Assembly: GCF_002754245.1 (NCBI RefSeq) | Contig: NZ_PEEX01000001.1 | Span: 682,001 to 746,000, forward strand | Length of the DNA: 64,000 bases | DNA from: Chryseobacterium sp. 52 | GTDB taxonomy: Bacteria > Bacteroidota > Bacteroidia > Flavobacteriales > Weeksellaceae | Direction of reading: 5' to 3' | Part shown: positions 22,993 through 31,458 of the stretch, one piece after another | How the letters are laid out: each line of letters starts with the position of its first letter | Position numbering within the stretch: the stretch's first letter is position 1 | The notes under the pieces: model-generated | The model's input: only the letters and a program-made list of their open reading frames with translations | Database searches by the model: none | Told to the model about the DNA's origin: nothing | Position numbers and translations under genes: made by a program

Positions 22993-24231
22993 CTACTGAA
23001 TTATACATGCTGCAACGGTAGCGTTAGATGTTTCATCTACCAGAATAGCTGATCCTGTTTTTTTATTGCTTATAAAATCATCAAATACCAAAGGCTGTGC
23101 TGTACGGATAGTCACTTTTGCAATCTCATTGAGCTTTATCTCACCTTCTGCGTCTTCCTGCTCGAGTGTATTGACATTAATTTTATAATCTACCTGTTTT
23201 ACTACTGCTTTTAGTTGTCTGCTGTGATGCTGGAGCAGGTATTTATTTCCTGGCTGTAAGGCTTTATGGTCAAGCCAGCACAATAATACTTCCACTTCTT
23301 TTTCAACATTTGGAAGTTCATTTGCTCCTGCAAAGAGGTCTCCACGGCTGATGTCTATATCTTCTGTGATCTGGAATAGGGCAGGCTGTCCTTCAAAAGC
23401 TTCCTGAACCTCAGCACCATTGACTTCTATTGATGCAATTTCAGTAATAACACCTGCAGGAAGTACGGCTATTTTATCTCCTTTCTGAAAGCTTCCACTT
23501 ACGATTTGTCCGGCATAACCCCGGTAATCATGGAGTTCTTCAGTTTGCGGACGAATTACGTATTGTACCTGAAAGCGGCTGCCATTGTTCTGTTCATGAT
23601 CAAGCTGTACTTCTTCCAGATATTCGAGAAGGGAGCTTCCTTTGTACCAGTCTGTAACAGATGATAATGAAACAATATTGTCTCCTTTCAACGCGGAAAT
23701 TGGAAAATAGGTAACATCGCTCAACTCTAAGCCTTCTGCAATTTTAGAATAGTCTGCTTTTATGGATTCAAAAACTTCTTCCGAGTAGTCTACCATATCC
23801 ATTTTATTGATTGCAACGGCTACTTTTTTCAACTTTAGCAAAGATGCTATTATGGAATGCCTCCTTGTCTGCTCAATCACTCCTTTACGGGCATCAATTA
23901 AAATGACCATCAAATCTGAATTGGAGGCTCCGGTAATCATGTTACGGGTATACTGAACGTGTCCGGGAGCGTCTGCAATGATAAATTTTCTTTTTGCCGT
24001 AGAGAAATACCGGTAAGCAACATCAATGGTAATTCCCTGTTCTCTTTCTGCGCGGAGCCCGTCTGTTAAAAGAGCCAGGTCTACTCCGTCTTCATTTTTG
24101 TTTTTAGAATGTTTTTCAAGAACTTCCAGCTGATCCTGCAAGATGCTTTTGCTATCGTAAAGCAGTCTGCCGATGAGGGTACTTTTCCCGTCATCTACGC
24201 TTCCTGCTGTTATAAATCTTAATATATCCAT
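22993..24231 (-). CDS. cysN: sulfate adenylyltransferase GTPase subunit
   Basis: 412 residues from ATG 24231 (MDILRFITAGSVDDG); 14 extra residues in a longer frame are not family-like. EF-Tu-type GTPase: P-loop GSVDDGKST near 9-17, DAPGHVQYT (about 92-100), NKMD (about 145-148) and SALKGDN. It drives ATP-sulfurylase activity with GTP hydrolysis and works with CysD to form APS. Without an APS kinase domain at its C-terminus, the route is APS reduction rather than PAPS formation, which agrees with the cluster cysteines in CysH. Confidence 0.93.
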   Translation of the reverse strand: MDILRFITAGSVDDGKSTLIGRLLYDSKSILQDQLEVLEKHSKNKNEDGVDLALLTDGLRAEREQGITIDVAYRYFSTAKRKFIIADAPGHVQYTRNMITGASNSDLMVILIDARKGVIEQTRRHSIIASLLKLKKVAVAINKMDMVDYSEEVFESIKADYSKIAEGLELSDVTYFPISALKGDNIVSLSSVTDWYKGSSLLEYLEEVQLDHEQNNGSRFQVQYVIRPQTEELHDYRGYAGQIVSGSFQKGDKIAVLPAGVITEIASIEVNGAEVQEAFEGQPALFQITEDIDISRGDLFAGANELPNVEKEVEVLLCWLDHKALQPGNKYLLQHHSRQLKAVVKQVDYKINVNTLEQEDAEGEIKLNEIAKVTIRTAQPLVFDDFISNKKTGSAILVDETSNATVAACIIQ

Positions 24232-24322
24232 GTTTTTCTTGTTATAAGTGATGGGTAATGTATTCGCCGGCAATTATTTTTTCTCCTGCATCTATTGCTT
24301 ATTACTCACCGATCATTATCTA

Positions 24323-25231
24323 TTAAAAGTAGCCTCCTTTTTTACGGTCTTCCATGGCTGCTTCTGTTACTCTGTCATCAATTCTGGTTTCTCCTCTTTC
24401 TGAGATTCTGGTCGCCACAATTTCTTCAATTACCCTATCCACTGTTGCAGCTTCTGATTCTACTGCCGCTGTACAGGTCATATCTCCTACGGTACGGTAG
24501 CGTATTCTTTTCGTGGTCACAGTATCATGAGCTTCCAGAACAGCAAATTCAGAATTCGCGATCCATTGTCCGTTAAGCTCTACCACTTCTCTTTCATGCG
24601 AAAAATAAATAGAAGGCAGTTCGATTTCTTCTCTGCGGATATAGTTCCAGACATCGAGTTCTGTCCAGTTGCTTATCGGGAAAATTCTTACATTTTCACC
24701 TTTATGGATTTTTCCGTTGAAGATATTCCACAGCTCAGGCCGCTGAAGTTTCGGATCCCATTGACCGAATTCATCTCTTACTGAAAATATTCTTTCTTTT
24801 GCACGGGCTTTTTCTTCATCTCTTCTTGCTCCTCCAATGCATGCATCAAATTCAAATTCTTCAATTGTATCAAGCAGTGTGAAGGTTTGCAACCAGTTAC
24901 GGCTTGGAAATTTCCCTTTTGGCTCCGTGAGCTTTCTGCTCCTGATGGTATCTTCCACTTTTCTTACCACGAGGTCTACATTCATCTCTGTGGCCAATTG
25001 ATCCCTGAAGTTTAACACCTCCTGAAAATTATGCCCGGTATCAACGTGGACAAATGTGAAAGGAATTTTTCCATGAGGGAATGCTTTAGCTGCCAGATGA
25101 GCCAGTACAATGCTGTCTTTCCCGCCGCTGAAGAGTAAAGCCGGACGTTCAAACTGCCCTGCAACTTCCCTCAGAATATAAATGGATTCTGCTTCTAACT
25201 GATCTAAATAATTTAAATGATATCGTGACAT
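24323..25231 (-). CDS. cysD: sulfate adenylyltransferase catalytic subunit
   Basis: 302 residues, ordinary length. PP-loop SGGKDSIVLAHLA near 35-47, HVDTGHNFQEVLNFRD (about 61-76), GGARRDEEKARAKER (about 134-148), and a C-terminal basic tail DRVTEAAMEDRKKGGYF typical of CysD. It adenylates sulfate to APS together with CysN, 91 bases downstream. It follows cysH by 10 bases. Confidence 0.95.
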   Translation of the reverse strand: MSRYHLNYLDQLEAESIYILREVAGQFERPALLFSGGKDSIVLAHLAAKAFPHGKIPFTFVHVDTGHNFQEVLNFRDQLATEMNVDLVVRKVEDTIRSRKLTEPKGKFPSRNWLQTFTLLDTIEEFEFDACIGGARRDEEKARAKERIFSVRDEFGQWDPKLQRPELWNIFNGKIHKGENVRIFPISNWTELDVWNYIRREEIELPSIYFSHEREVVELNGQWIANSEFAVLEAHDTVTTKRIRYRTVGDMTCTAAVESEAATVDRVIEEIVATRISERGETRIDDRVTEAAMEDRKKGGYF

Positions 25232-25241
25232 ATTTTATTTT

Positions 25242-25955
25242 TTATTGATGAACATGTAAACCGCATTCTTTTTTGTCGGCATCTTCCCACCACCATCTTC
25301 CGGCTCTGAAATCTTCTCCTTCTTTGATTGCTCTGGTACAGGGTTCGCATCCTATGCTTACAAATCCTTTTTTGTGAAGGTGGTTATACGGAAGGTGATG
25401 CGTTTTTACATAATCTGTTACTTCTTGTGTGGTCCAGTGAAGGATAGGGTGAAATTTAATAATCTGATGATCCGGATCCCACTCCAACTGCGGCATTTTT
25501 TTCCTTCCGGCAGAATGTTCAGACCTTAGTCCTGTGATCCATACCTGATATCCATGAAGTGCCTTTTTCAGAGGAATTACCTTTCTTATATTACAGCATG
25601 CCTTTCTCTTTTCCACAGACTGATAAAAAGAATCCGGGCCGTTTTCTGAAACAAATTCCTGAAGAGATTCCGGATCCGGATAGTAAGCCTTTATTTTTTT
25701 TTTGAAGAAAGCTCTGGATGAGGTCCAGGTTTCATAGGTCTGCTCAAAAAGTCTTCCTGTATCCAGAGTGAAAACATCAATAGCAAGATTTTTTATCAGA
25801 TGGGTCACTACCTGATCCTCATAACTGAAGCTGGTAGAGAAGATTACTTTTCCAGAAAACCTATCTGCAAGAACATCCATAAAACCAGTATCGAAAGCAC
25901 CTTGAGGAGCTTCATTAAGCAGTTTATCGAATTCTATTTTCAGCGTATTTTCCAT
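25242..25955 (-). CDS. cysH: adenylylsulfate (APS) reductase, 4Fe-4S type
   Basis: 237 residues. PAPS-reductase fold with STSFSYEDQVV near 40-50 and TLDTGRLF (63-70). Cys120-Cys121 and Cys203-x2-Cys206 are the four ligands of the 4Fe-4S cluster that marks APS-using enzymes, and Cys231 in KKECGLH is the catalytic cysteine that forms the thiosulfonate. Electrons come from thioredoxin. This is the first gene of the operon; its promoter and a palindromic operator lie directly upstream. Confidence 0.94.
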   Translation of the reverse strand: MENTLKIEFDKLLNEAPQGAFDTGFMDVLADRFSGKVIFSTSFSYEDQVVTHLIKNLAIDVFTLDTGRLFEQTYETWTSSRAFFKKKIKAYYPDPESLQEFVSENGPDSFYQSVEKRKACCNIRKVIPLKKALHGYQVWITGLRSEHSAGRKKMPQLEWDPDHQIIKFHPILHWTTQEVTDYVKTHHLPYNHLHKKGFVSIGCEPCTRAIKEGEDFRAGRWWWEDADKKECGLHVHQ

Positions 25956-25976
25956 GTTGAATTGAAATTAACTCTG

Positions 25977-26009
25977 CAAATATATATAATTCCTATTAAT
26001 CCCACCAAA
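25977..26009 (-). promoter_or_regulatory. promoter of the cys operon
   Basis: Read on the minus strand there is a -33 TTTG (26009-26006), 21 bases, then TATATTTG (25984-25977), which fits the Bacteroidota consensus TTTG-N19-21-TAnnTTTG. The cysH start follows 21 bases after the -7 box. Confidence 0.65.
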
Positions 26010-26021
26010 TTAGTAGGAGTT
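25988..26021. promoter_or_regulatory. palindromic operator over the cys promoter, putative Rrf2 site
   Basis: AATTCCTATTAAT (25988-26000) and ATTAGTAGGAGTT (26009-26021) form an inverted repeat with 11 of 13 matching positions and an 8-base spacer. The right arm begins on the first base of the -33 TTTG, which otherwise falls in the spacer, and the left arm covers the -33/-7 interval, so a bound protein would block RNA polymerase. The Rrf2 gene 17 bases further upstream is the obvious candidate regulator. Confidence 0.55.
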
Positions 26022-26037
26022 AAAAATAAAAAAATTT

Positions 26038-26454
26038 TTATCCGTTTTTCATAAAGGATGTTAATGTTGCTTCCATCATACTTTTTCTAGTTTTCTCTCT
26101 TACAATGATCAGTTCATTTCTAAGATAGCATGTTGCTTCATCTACACAATCATCACAGGCTTCGTAAAAATTTAAGGAAACGCATGGCGTAAGAGCGATA
26201 GGCCCTTCGAAAATACGGTAAATATCAGCTAACGAAACATCATCCGGAGACTTCAGCAGATAATAACCGCCGGCCTTTCCCTGCTTGCTGTTGACCAGCT
26301 TCGCTCTTTTAAGCTCAAGAAGGATCTGTTCTAAAAATTTCTTGGGAATATTCTCATCCTGTGCAATAATAGTGGTCGACAAAAATCCCTGATTGTAGTT
26401 TCTTGCCAATCTAACCATTGCTTTCAAAGCATATTTGCAACGTTTGGACATCAT
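26038..26454 (-). CDS. Rrf2-family transcriptional regulator (CymR/IscR-like)
   Basis: 138 residues. Winged helix-turn-helix at the N-terminus (RCKYALKAMVRLARN, then the recognition helix PKKFLEQILLELKRAKLVNS and the wing GKAGGYYL). Cys91, Cys100, Cys103 and Cys109 form a cluster (C-x8-C-x2-C-x5-C), not identical to IscR's, but able to bind Fe-S. Rrf2 proteins of this kind (CymR, CysR-like) control cysteine biosynthesis. Its position directly upstream of the cys operon and the palindrome over that promoter make it a likely sulfur or Fe-S sensor for the operon. A start at the second Met is possible. Confidence 0.88.
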   Translation of the reverse strand: MMSKRCKYALKAMVRLARNYNQGFLSTTIIAQDENIPKKFLEQILLELKRAKLVNSKQGKAGGYYLLKSPDDVSLADIYRIFEGPIALTPCVSLNFYEACDDCVDEATCYLRNELIIVREKTRKSMMEATLTSFMKNG

Positions 26455-26573
26455 AATTCATGCAAGTTATAACAATTTATTTGATTACCGAAATTGCGGT
26501 TTATGATAAAAAAATGCCCCCATATCAGTCACTGAAAATATAGTTAAAATCCAAATTTGAAAAATTTACATTG

Positions 26574-26581
26574 TATATTTG
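26574..26581 (+). promoter_or_regulatory. putative -7 box of pepT
   Basis: TATATTTG fits TAnnTTTG, 16 bases before the pepT ATG. A TTTG at 26556 is only 14 bases away, which is short of the usual spacing. Confidence 0.4.
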
Positions 26582-26597
26582 TTGAAATTTATGATCG

Positions 26598-27845
26598 ATG
26601 AGTATAATAGAATTCAACCCATTGTGGAAAGAGAAACTAATGAACCGTTTTCTCGCCTATGTAAAAATATATTCAACAAGTGATGCAGAAAGCGAAGCAA
26701 CACCTTCTACCCCGCGACAGTGGGATATTGCAAAATATATTGCTGAAGAACTGAAAACAATCGGTTTAGAAGATGTTTCCCTTGATGACAATGGTTATAT
26801 AATGGGGTATGTTCCTTCTAATTTAGATAATGATAACCAACCAACAATAGGTTTTATTTCGCATTATGACACTTCTCCGGATTTCAGTGGAGAAAATGTA
26901 AAACCACAGATTTGGGAAAATTATGACGGGAGTGATCTTGTTCTGAATCAGACTACAGGATTTACGCTATCCTCTTCAAAATTTGAAAGTTTAAAAAAAT
27001 ATATCGGACAAACACTTATTACGACAGACGGAAATACACTTCTGGGAGCAGATGATAAAGCAGGATGTGCCGAAATTGTAACTGCAGCAGAATATCTTAT
27101 CGCCCATCCGGAAATCAAGCACGGAAGAGTGGCTGTAGGGTTTACTCCTGATGAAGAGATCGGAAGAGGGGCACATAAATTTGATGTCGCTAAATTCGGT
27201 GCAGAATGGGCTTATACCATGGATGGCAGTGAGGTTGGAGAACTGGAATATGAAAACTTTAATGCAGCAGGGGCTGTGGTAAAAATCCATGGATTAAGTG
27301 TCCACCCTGGCTATGCTTTTGGAAAAATGATCAATGCGGCTCTTTTGGCTGCTGAATTTATCCAGTTGCTTCCGGCTAATGAAACTCCGGCTACGACTAA
27401 AGGTTTTGACGGGTTTTATCATTTAATGGATATTACAGCTGATATTTCTGAGGCTAAACTTCAATATATCATTCGTGATCATGATGAAGAGAAATATGAA
27501 GCCCGAAAAAAATTCATTGAGGAAAAAGTAGCTGAATTTAACCAAAAACATGGTGAAGGAACTGCTGAGGTTGAAATCAAAGAGCAGTACCGTAACATGA
27601 AGCAGCAGTTTGAAGGGAAAATGCACATCATCGACCTTGCTGCAAAAGCGATGAAAGAGGCTGATATTGAGCCTAAAATCAAAGCAATCAGAGGAGGAAC
27701 AGACGGCGCTCAGTTATCTTATATGGGACTGCCTTGTCCTAATATTTTTGCAGGAGGAATGAATTTCCACGGGCCTTATGAATATGTAGCACTGGAAAGT
27801 ATGGAAAAAGCAGTTGAAGTGATCATTAATATAGTAAAAGCTTAA
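26598..27845 (+). CDS. pepT: peptidase T (tripeptide aminopeptidase)
   Basis: 415 residues, as usual for PepT of the M20B family. Zinc site residues appear in HYDTSPD near 88-94 (His, Asp), DGNTLLGADDKAG (142-154, Asp ligand), and TPDEEIGRGAHKF (about 181-193, catalytic Glu pair); HPGYAFGKM and the C-terminal GGMNFHGPYEYV complete the signature. It releases the N-terminal residue from tripeptides in the cytoplasm. The next gene follows after five bases. Confidence 0.95.
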   Translation: MSIIEFNPLWKEKLMNRFLAYVKIYSTSDAESEATPSTPRQWDIAKYIAEELKTIGLEDVSLDDNGYIMGYVPSNLDNDNQPTIGFISHYDTSPDFSGENVKPQIWENYDGSDLVLNQTTGFTLSSSKFESLKKYIGQTLITTDGNTLLGADDKAGCAEIVTAAEYLIAHPEIKHGRVAVGFTPDEEIGRGAHKFDVAKFGAEWAYTMDGSEVGELEYENFNAAGAVVKIHGLSVHPGYAFGKMINAALLAAEFIQLLPANETPATTKGFDGFYHLMDITADISEAKLQYIIRDHDEEKYEARKKFIEEKVAEFNQKHGEGTAEVEIKEQYRNMKQQFEGKMHIIDLAAKAMKEADIEPKIKAIRGGTDGAQLSYMGLPCPNIFAGGMNFHGPYEYVALESMEKAVEVIINIVKA

Positions 27846-27850
27846 TACTG

Positions 27851-28420
27851 ATGAAAAAACTTTCAGCATTAGCATGTATTCTGATCTTTGCTTTCAGCAG
27901 TGCTCAGGTATCTGAATTTCAAAAAGCAGACTCTAAGTACGAACGAAAAATAAAATCTTTATATAAGAAATACCCGAAGCCTAATGATGAAAGGACTAAG
28001 CAGGAGTGGCTTCTTACAGAAGAAAAAATATCGGCATACAAAAATGCTTTAGAGGAAATTTCTGAAGAGGAAAAGAAAATGGTAACGGATGTTCCAGCTC
28101 CAGTGGCACCGAAAATTACCAAGGAAGCTGAATATGAAGCCGGGAAACCTGCTTTTCAAAAGCTTTTAAATGAAGCTACAGATCTTACTTTCCTGAATTT
28201 TGCAGTTAATCCTTATAAGATAACGCTAAAATTTACTTTAGATTCTAAAGGGAATGTCTATAATGCGAAAGTAAAAGGTAATAATGAAGATGTGAATGCA
28301 TTTATAGAAGCTGCTTTTTACCGGATAAGAGATAAGGGGAAATGGAAACCCGCAGAATCGAACGGACGGCCGGAATTATCCGTGGTCAACCTTCCTTTAC
28401 AATTAAATTTCAGTAAATAA
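27851..28420 (+). CDS. secreted protein with TonB C-terminal-like domain (1 of 3)
   Basis: 189 residues. A cleavable signal peptide ends near residue 19 (FSSAQ). A Lys/Glu-rich helical middle follows, then about 70 C-terminal residues resembling the TonB C-terminal fold (LKFTLDSKGNVYNAKVKG...KWKPAESNGRP...LPLQLNF). No membrane anchor or proline-rich spacer is seen, so it cannot act as a full energy transducer. Two similar proteins lie at 38,540 and 40,519. Role unknown; periplasmic binding to a receptor TonB box or to peptidoglycan is possible. It is probably co-transcribed with pepT, and a terminator follows. Confidence 0.65.
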   Translation: MKKLSALACILIFAFSSAQVSEFQKADSKYERKIKSLYKKYPKPNDERTKQEWLLTEEKISAYKNALEEISEEEKKMVTDVPAPVAPKITKEAEYEAGKPAFQKLLNEATDLTFLNFAVNPYKITLKFTLDSKGNVYNAKVKGNNEDVNAFIEAAFYRIRDKGKWKPAESNGRPELSVVNLPLQLNFSK

Positions 28421-28424
28421 ACAC

Positions 28425-28460
28425 ATCAACCCGTTATACCCACAGCGGGTTGATTTTTTT
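28425..28460 (+). terminator. Rho-independent terminator after the pepT operon
   Basis: 9-bp stem (ATCAACCCG at 28425-28433, CGGGTTGAT at 28446-28454) and a T run. Confidence 0.9.
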
Positions 28461-28570
28461 CTATTGATTGCTATTTTTCTCATATTAATTCCCATACCGA
28501 TGAAAAGTATTTGGTTTTTTGACTACATTTACTTAAACATCAAACTATTAACTTTAACAATCAATTTATT

Positions 28571-28834
28571 ATGAGAAACATTAAAAAATTTTCAAGAAAA
28601 GATCTGTCAACAATCCTTGGTGGAGGAATAAACGGCTGTCATATGAACGGTGATTCTGCATCTTGCTGGTCAGATTGTGAATGTGCTTTTGGAAGAGCCT
28701 GTGAAATGTATGATGACGGAAATCCGGGAAGATGTATTGCGGTAGGAGGCGGAACTCCTGGCGGCGGTGGTACTGGCGGTGGCAGCGGAATATGCTATCC
28801 TCCTTCTATTTGTCAGGAAGAAATGCCTTATTAA
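28571..28834 (+). CDS. Cys-rich double-glycine leader peptide (bacteriocin-like)
   Basis: 87 residues. The leader MRNIKKFSRKDLSTILGG has the basic start, SRKDL and LGG end of double-glycine natural-product or bacteriocin leaders; PCAT-type or C39 peptidases cut after GG. The predicted core (residues 19-87) has eight Cys, then a Gly/Thr linker (GGGTPGGGGTGGG) and a tail with CYPPSIC. The odd Gly linker suggests two mini-domains. Similar 'bacteriocin-like' peptides are common in Chryseobacterium. No exporter or modifying enzyme is close by. It has its own terminator. A LytS/LytTR pair follows two genes later. Confidence 0.75.
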   Translation: MRNIKKFSRKDLSTILGGGINGCHMNGDSASCWSDCECAFGRACEMYDDGNPGRCIAVGGGTPGGGGTGGGSGICYPPSICQEEMPY

Positions 28835-28843
28835 TACAAACCC

Positions 28844-28872
28844 ATCGGAAGTAACCTCTTCCGATTTTTTTT
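28844..28872 (+). terminator. Rho-independent terminator after the double-glycine peptide
   Basis: 8-bp stem ATCGGAAG (28844-28851) with CTTCCGAT (28858-28865) and a T run. Confidence 0.85.
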
Positions 28873-28987
28873 ATCCTTTTTTTCAGCTAAAAACAGATCC
28901 TCATCAAAGCATCCCTGCCGTTCATCAAATAAAGTTTTATCTCCTGCTTCATAATTGTTGTTTTGCATCAAATTTAAACAAGGATTT

Positions 28988-29584
28988 ATGAAACAACTGT
29001 TTTTAACACTAAGCACATTTCTATTATGCATCATTGCCTGTACTGAAACCCAGGCACAGCAAACTCCGTCTTTTCATATCGGAATCAAAGGGGGAGCAAA
29101 TTTTACAAAAACCTCTTCGGAGTCTTCCACCCTGGAAGGGAAATACGGTTTCGGATATCAGGGAGGGATTATGACAAGAATGGATATCGGAAGGCTGTAT
29201 GTACAAGGAGAAGCCTTATTCAACAAAAGAAAAACGTCTTATGATTCTAAAGACGGTAGCTCTCCAAAATTAAGCTGGAATTCTATTGATCTTCCTGTGG
29301 TTATTGGGTATAAATTCATCAAGACTGCAGATTTCAATGTAAGGGCATTTGCCGGAGGAGTGTACAGCTATGCTTTTAAAAATAACCTATCTGCTTCACA
29401 GGCGTTGCAGGAAGGTTTTAAAAAATTCGACAAATTCAATGTCGGGGTTACAGGAGGTATAGGTATTGATTATAAAAACTTCACCGCAGACCTTAGATAT
29501 GAAACAGGACTTACGAGCATCAGCAAAGAGTTTAAGTCGAAACCACACAGCTTTACGCTCGGGATAGGATACTTCTTATTCTAA
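28988..29584 (+). CDS. outer-membrane beta-barrel (porin-family) protein
   Basis: 198 residues from ATG 28988 (MKQLFLTLSTFLL), since an upstream in-frame Met lies outside the signal peptide. Signal peptide with cleavage after about residue 23 (TQAQQ). The rest has alternating strands (FHIGIKGGANFTKT, YGFGYQGGIMTRMD, DLRYETGLTSI) and ends in GIGYFLF with a terminal Phe, typical of an 8-stranded OmpW/OmpA-like barrel of the 'outer membrane beta-barrel' family. Ligand unknown. A terminator separates it from the two-component genes. Confidence 0.85.
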   Translation: MKQLFLTLSTFLLCIIACTETQAQQTPSFHIGIKGGANFTKTSSESSTLEGKYGFGYQGGIMTRMDIGRLYVQGEALFNKRKTSYDSKDGSSPKLSWNSIDLPVVIGYKFIKTADFNVRAFAGGVYSYAFKNNLSASQALQEGFKKFDKFNVGVTGGIGIDYKNFTADLRYETGLTSISKEFKSKPHSFTLGIGYFLF

Positions 29585-29605
29585 AAACTTAAATTATCTT
29601 TACGT

Positions 29606-29640
29606 ATTAGAAACTGTGCCCCTGCAGTTTCTAATTTTTT
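29606..29640 (+). terminator. Rho-independent terminator after the barrel gene
   Basis: 11-bp perfect stem (ATTAGAAACTG at 29606-29616, CAGTTTCTAAT at 29625-29635) plus five more T. Confidence 0.92.
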
Positions 29641-29662
29641 ATAAACCTGCTTTACTTTCATC

Positions 29663-30724
29663 ATGACAAAGCCCTTTGTTTTAAAAAATTATATTTTCAG
29701 TACTATCTTCTGGCTGGTTTTCGCAATAGCGGTATGGATTAATTTCCAGGCTAATTCCGGTGTATACAATGCCGGATTACAAACCATTGTACTCGTTTTA
29801 AGTTCTATTATTTTTACCCATTTTTTAACGGTAAAACTGCTTCCAAAAGCTCTTCGACTAAAAAAAATGAAACTGTTCCTGCTCCAGGCAACAGTTGTAA
29901 TTCTGACGTTAAGTGTGATATATTCTTTGATCTTTACCTATATTGAAATGGGTTCAAAAAATGAGCTCCCATCTGACTTTTTAGGGCAGCTTCCGATTTT
30001 ATGGACAGGATTTTACCTGGCACTTCCCGCCTCTTTTCTTATCAACGGATCTGCCTGCGGAATCAAGTTTTATCAGGAACATGGAAAAATAGAAAGAGAT
30101 CATATTCTGCTTCAGCAGGCTCATTTAGAGAACCAGCTTAAGCTGCTTCAGGATCAGATCAATCCTCATGTGGTCTTCAATATTCTGAACCACATTCATA
30201 TCTTAATGAGGACAGATACAAAGCTTGCAGACTATCTCCTGCTCAAGTTTTCTGATATTCTCCGGTATCAGCTTTATCACTGTAATCAAAGTCTTGTTCC
30301 ATTAGGTCAGGATATCGAACATCTCCGGAATCTGGTGGAAGTTGAAAAATTAAGATGGGGAAATGAGCTGGAAGTACAATCCGAATGGAAAATAGAAAAT
30401 AAAAACACAAGGATTGCTCCTCTCCTGCTGGTTTCTTTTATTGAAAATGCTTTTAAATATGTATGCCGGCTTCCGGGCCATAAGGGATATGTAAAGATCT
30501 CCTGTAGGGAAAAAGACGGACTTCTTTTATTTTCTGTTGAAAATCCCTATTCCGATGTAGCAACCTATAAAAAGAAAGATGAAGCAGGCGGAATCGGTCT
30601 TCAAAATGTTCAAAAACGGCTAAAACTACAGTATCCGGATTCTCACGAACTTACGATTGAATCTGCTAATAATCTATACAAAGTAACTTTAACCTTACAC
30701 TTATCTGATCACCATGAGCAGTAA
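29663..30724 (+). CDS. LytS-family sensor histidine kinase
   Basis: 353 residues. Four membrane spans fill residues 10-140. The His_kinase domain has QDQINPHVVFNILNHIH at about 169-185, with the phospho-acceptor His in NPH; most relatives read NPHFLFN. An HATPase part follows (SFIENAFKYVCR near 262-273, GGIGLQNVQKRL near 312-323). There is no periplasmic sensor domain, so the signal may be sensed within the membrane. The stop overlaps the start of the LytTR regulator by 11 bases. Confidence 0.9.
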   Translation: MTKPFVLKNYIFSTIFWLVFAIAVWINFQANSGVYNAGLQTIVLVLSSIIFTHFLTVKLLPKALRLKKMKLFLLQATVVILTLSVIYSLIFTYIEMGSKNELPSDFLGQLPILWTGFYLALPASFLINGSACGIKFYQEHGKIERDHILLQQAHLENQLKLLQDQINPHVVFNILNHIHILMRTDTKLADYLLLKFSDILRYQLYHCNQSLVPLGQDIEHLRNLVEVEKLRWGNELEVQSEWKIENKNTRIAPLLLVSFIENAFKYVCRLPGHKGYVKISCREKDGLLLFSVENPYSDVATYKKKDEAGGIGLQNVQKRLKLQYPDSHELTIESANNLYKVTLTLHLSDHHEQ

Positions 30725-31448
30725 TATTCCCAAAATGAAATGCCTGATTATAGATGATGAACCTCTGGCAAGATTTCACCTTAAAGAACTTGCAGACCAA
30801 ATTGATTTTCTATCTGTTGAAGAAACCTGCGCTACAGCACTGGAAGCGGATTCCATAGTGAAGGAAAAGGAAATTGACCTTCTTTTTCTGGATATCAATA
30901 TGCCTTATCTCACCGGCCTGGAATTTCTGGAACAGCTTGAAAACCCGCCTCTCTGCATTCTTACAACCGCTTATTCTGAATATGCACTGGAAGGATACAG
31001 ACTGCAGGTTGTAGATTATCTTGTGAAACCCATTGCCTTCAACCGTTTTTATCAGGCTGTCAATAAAGCCCAGCAACAGTTTATTGTGTCTGAAAAGATG
31101 AAAAAGAATTCTCCTTTTGATGATCCTTTTCTGTATGTAAGGCAGTCCGACAGTTTTATAAAGGTTTCCTGGGTAGATATTTTATACATAGAAAGTATGC
31201 AGAATTATACGAAACTGCATTTTAAAGATAAATCTCTTGTGATTCATCAAACGATGAAGGCCATTGAAGAATCTCTGCCTTCCGAGCATTTCTTCCGGAT
31301 CCATAAATCGTTTCTTATCAACATTACCCATATAGATATGATCTCCGGCGGACGTCTTTTCATCAATAAAATAGAGCTTCCTATTTCCCGAACCCGAAAA
31401 GAAGAACTACTTAACCAGGTGGTTTACAAAAAGTTGATCAGCAAATAG
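30714..31448 (+). CDS. LytTR-family response regulator
   Basis: 244 residues. The receiver domain has IIDDEP (acidic pocket, about 11-16), Asp in LFLDINMP (about 59-66) and LVKP (about 103-106). The LytTR DNA-binding domain (about 140-240) has YVRQSDSFIKVSWVDILYIESMQNYTKLHF and FFRIHKSFLINI. It is the partner of the kinase just upstream. Bacteroidota pairs of this kind often control adjacent transport or cell-surface genes; here the neighbours are a barrel and a double-glycine peptide. Confidence 0.92.
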   Translation: MSSNIPKMKCLIIDDEPLARFHLKELADQIDFLSVEETCATALEADSIVKEKEIDLLFLDINMPYLTGLEFLEQLENPPLCILTTAYSEYALEGYRLQVVDYLVKPIAFNRFYQAVNKAQQQFIVSEKMKKNSPFDDPFLYVRQSDSFIKVSWVDILYIESMQNYTKLHFKDKSLVIHQTMKAIEESLPSEHFFRIHKSFLINITHIDMISGGRLFINKIELPISRTRKEELLNQVVYKKLISK

Positions 31449-31458
31449 TTTGTAAAGT

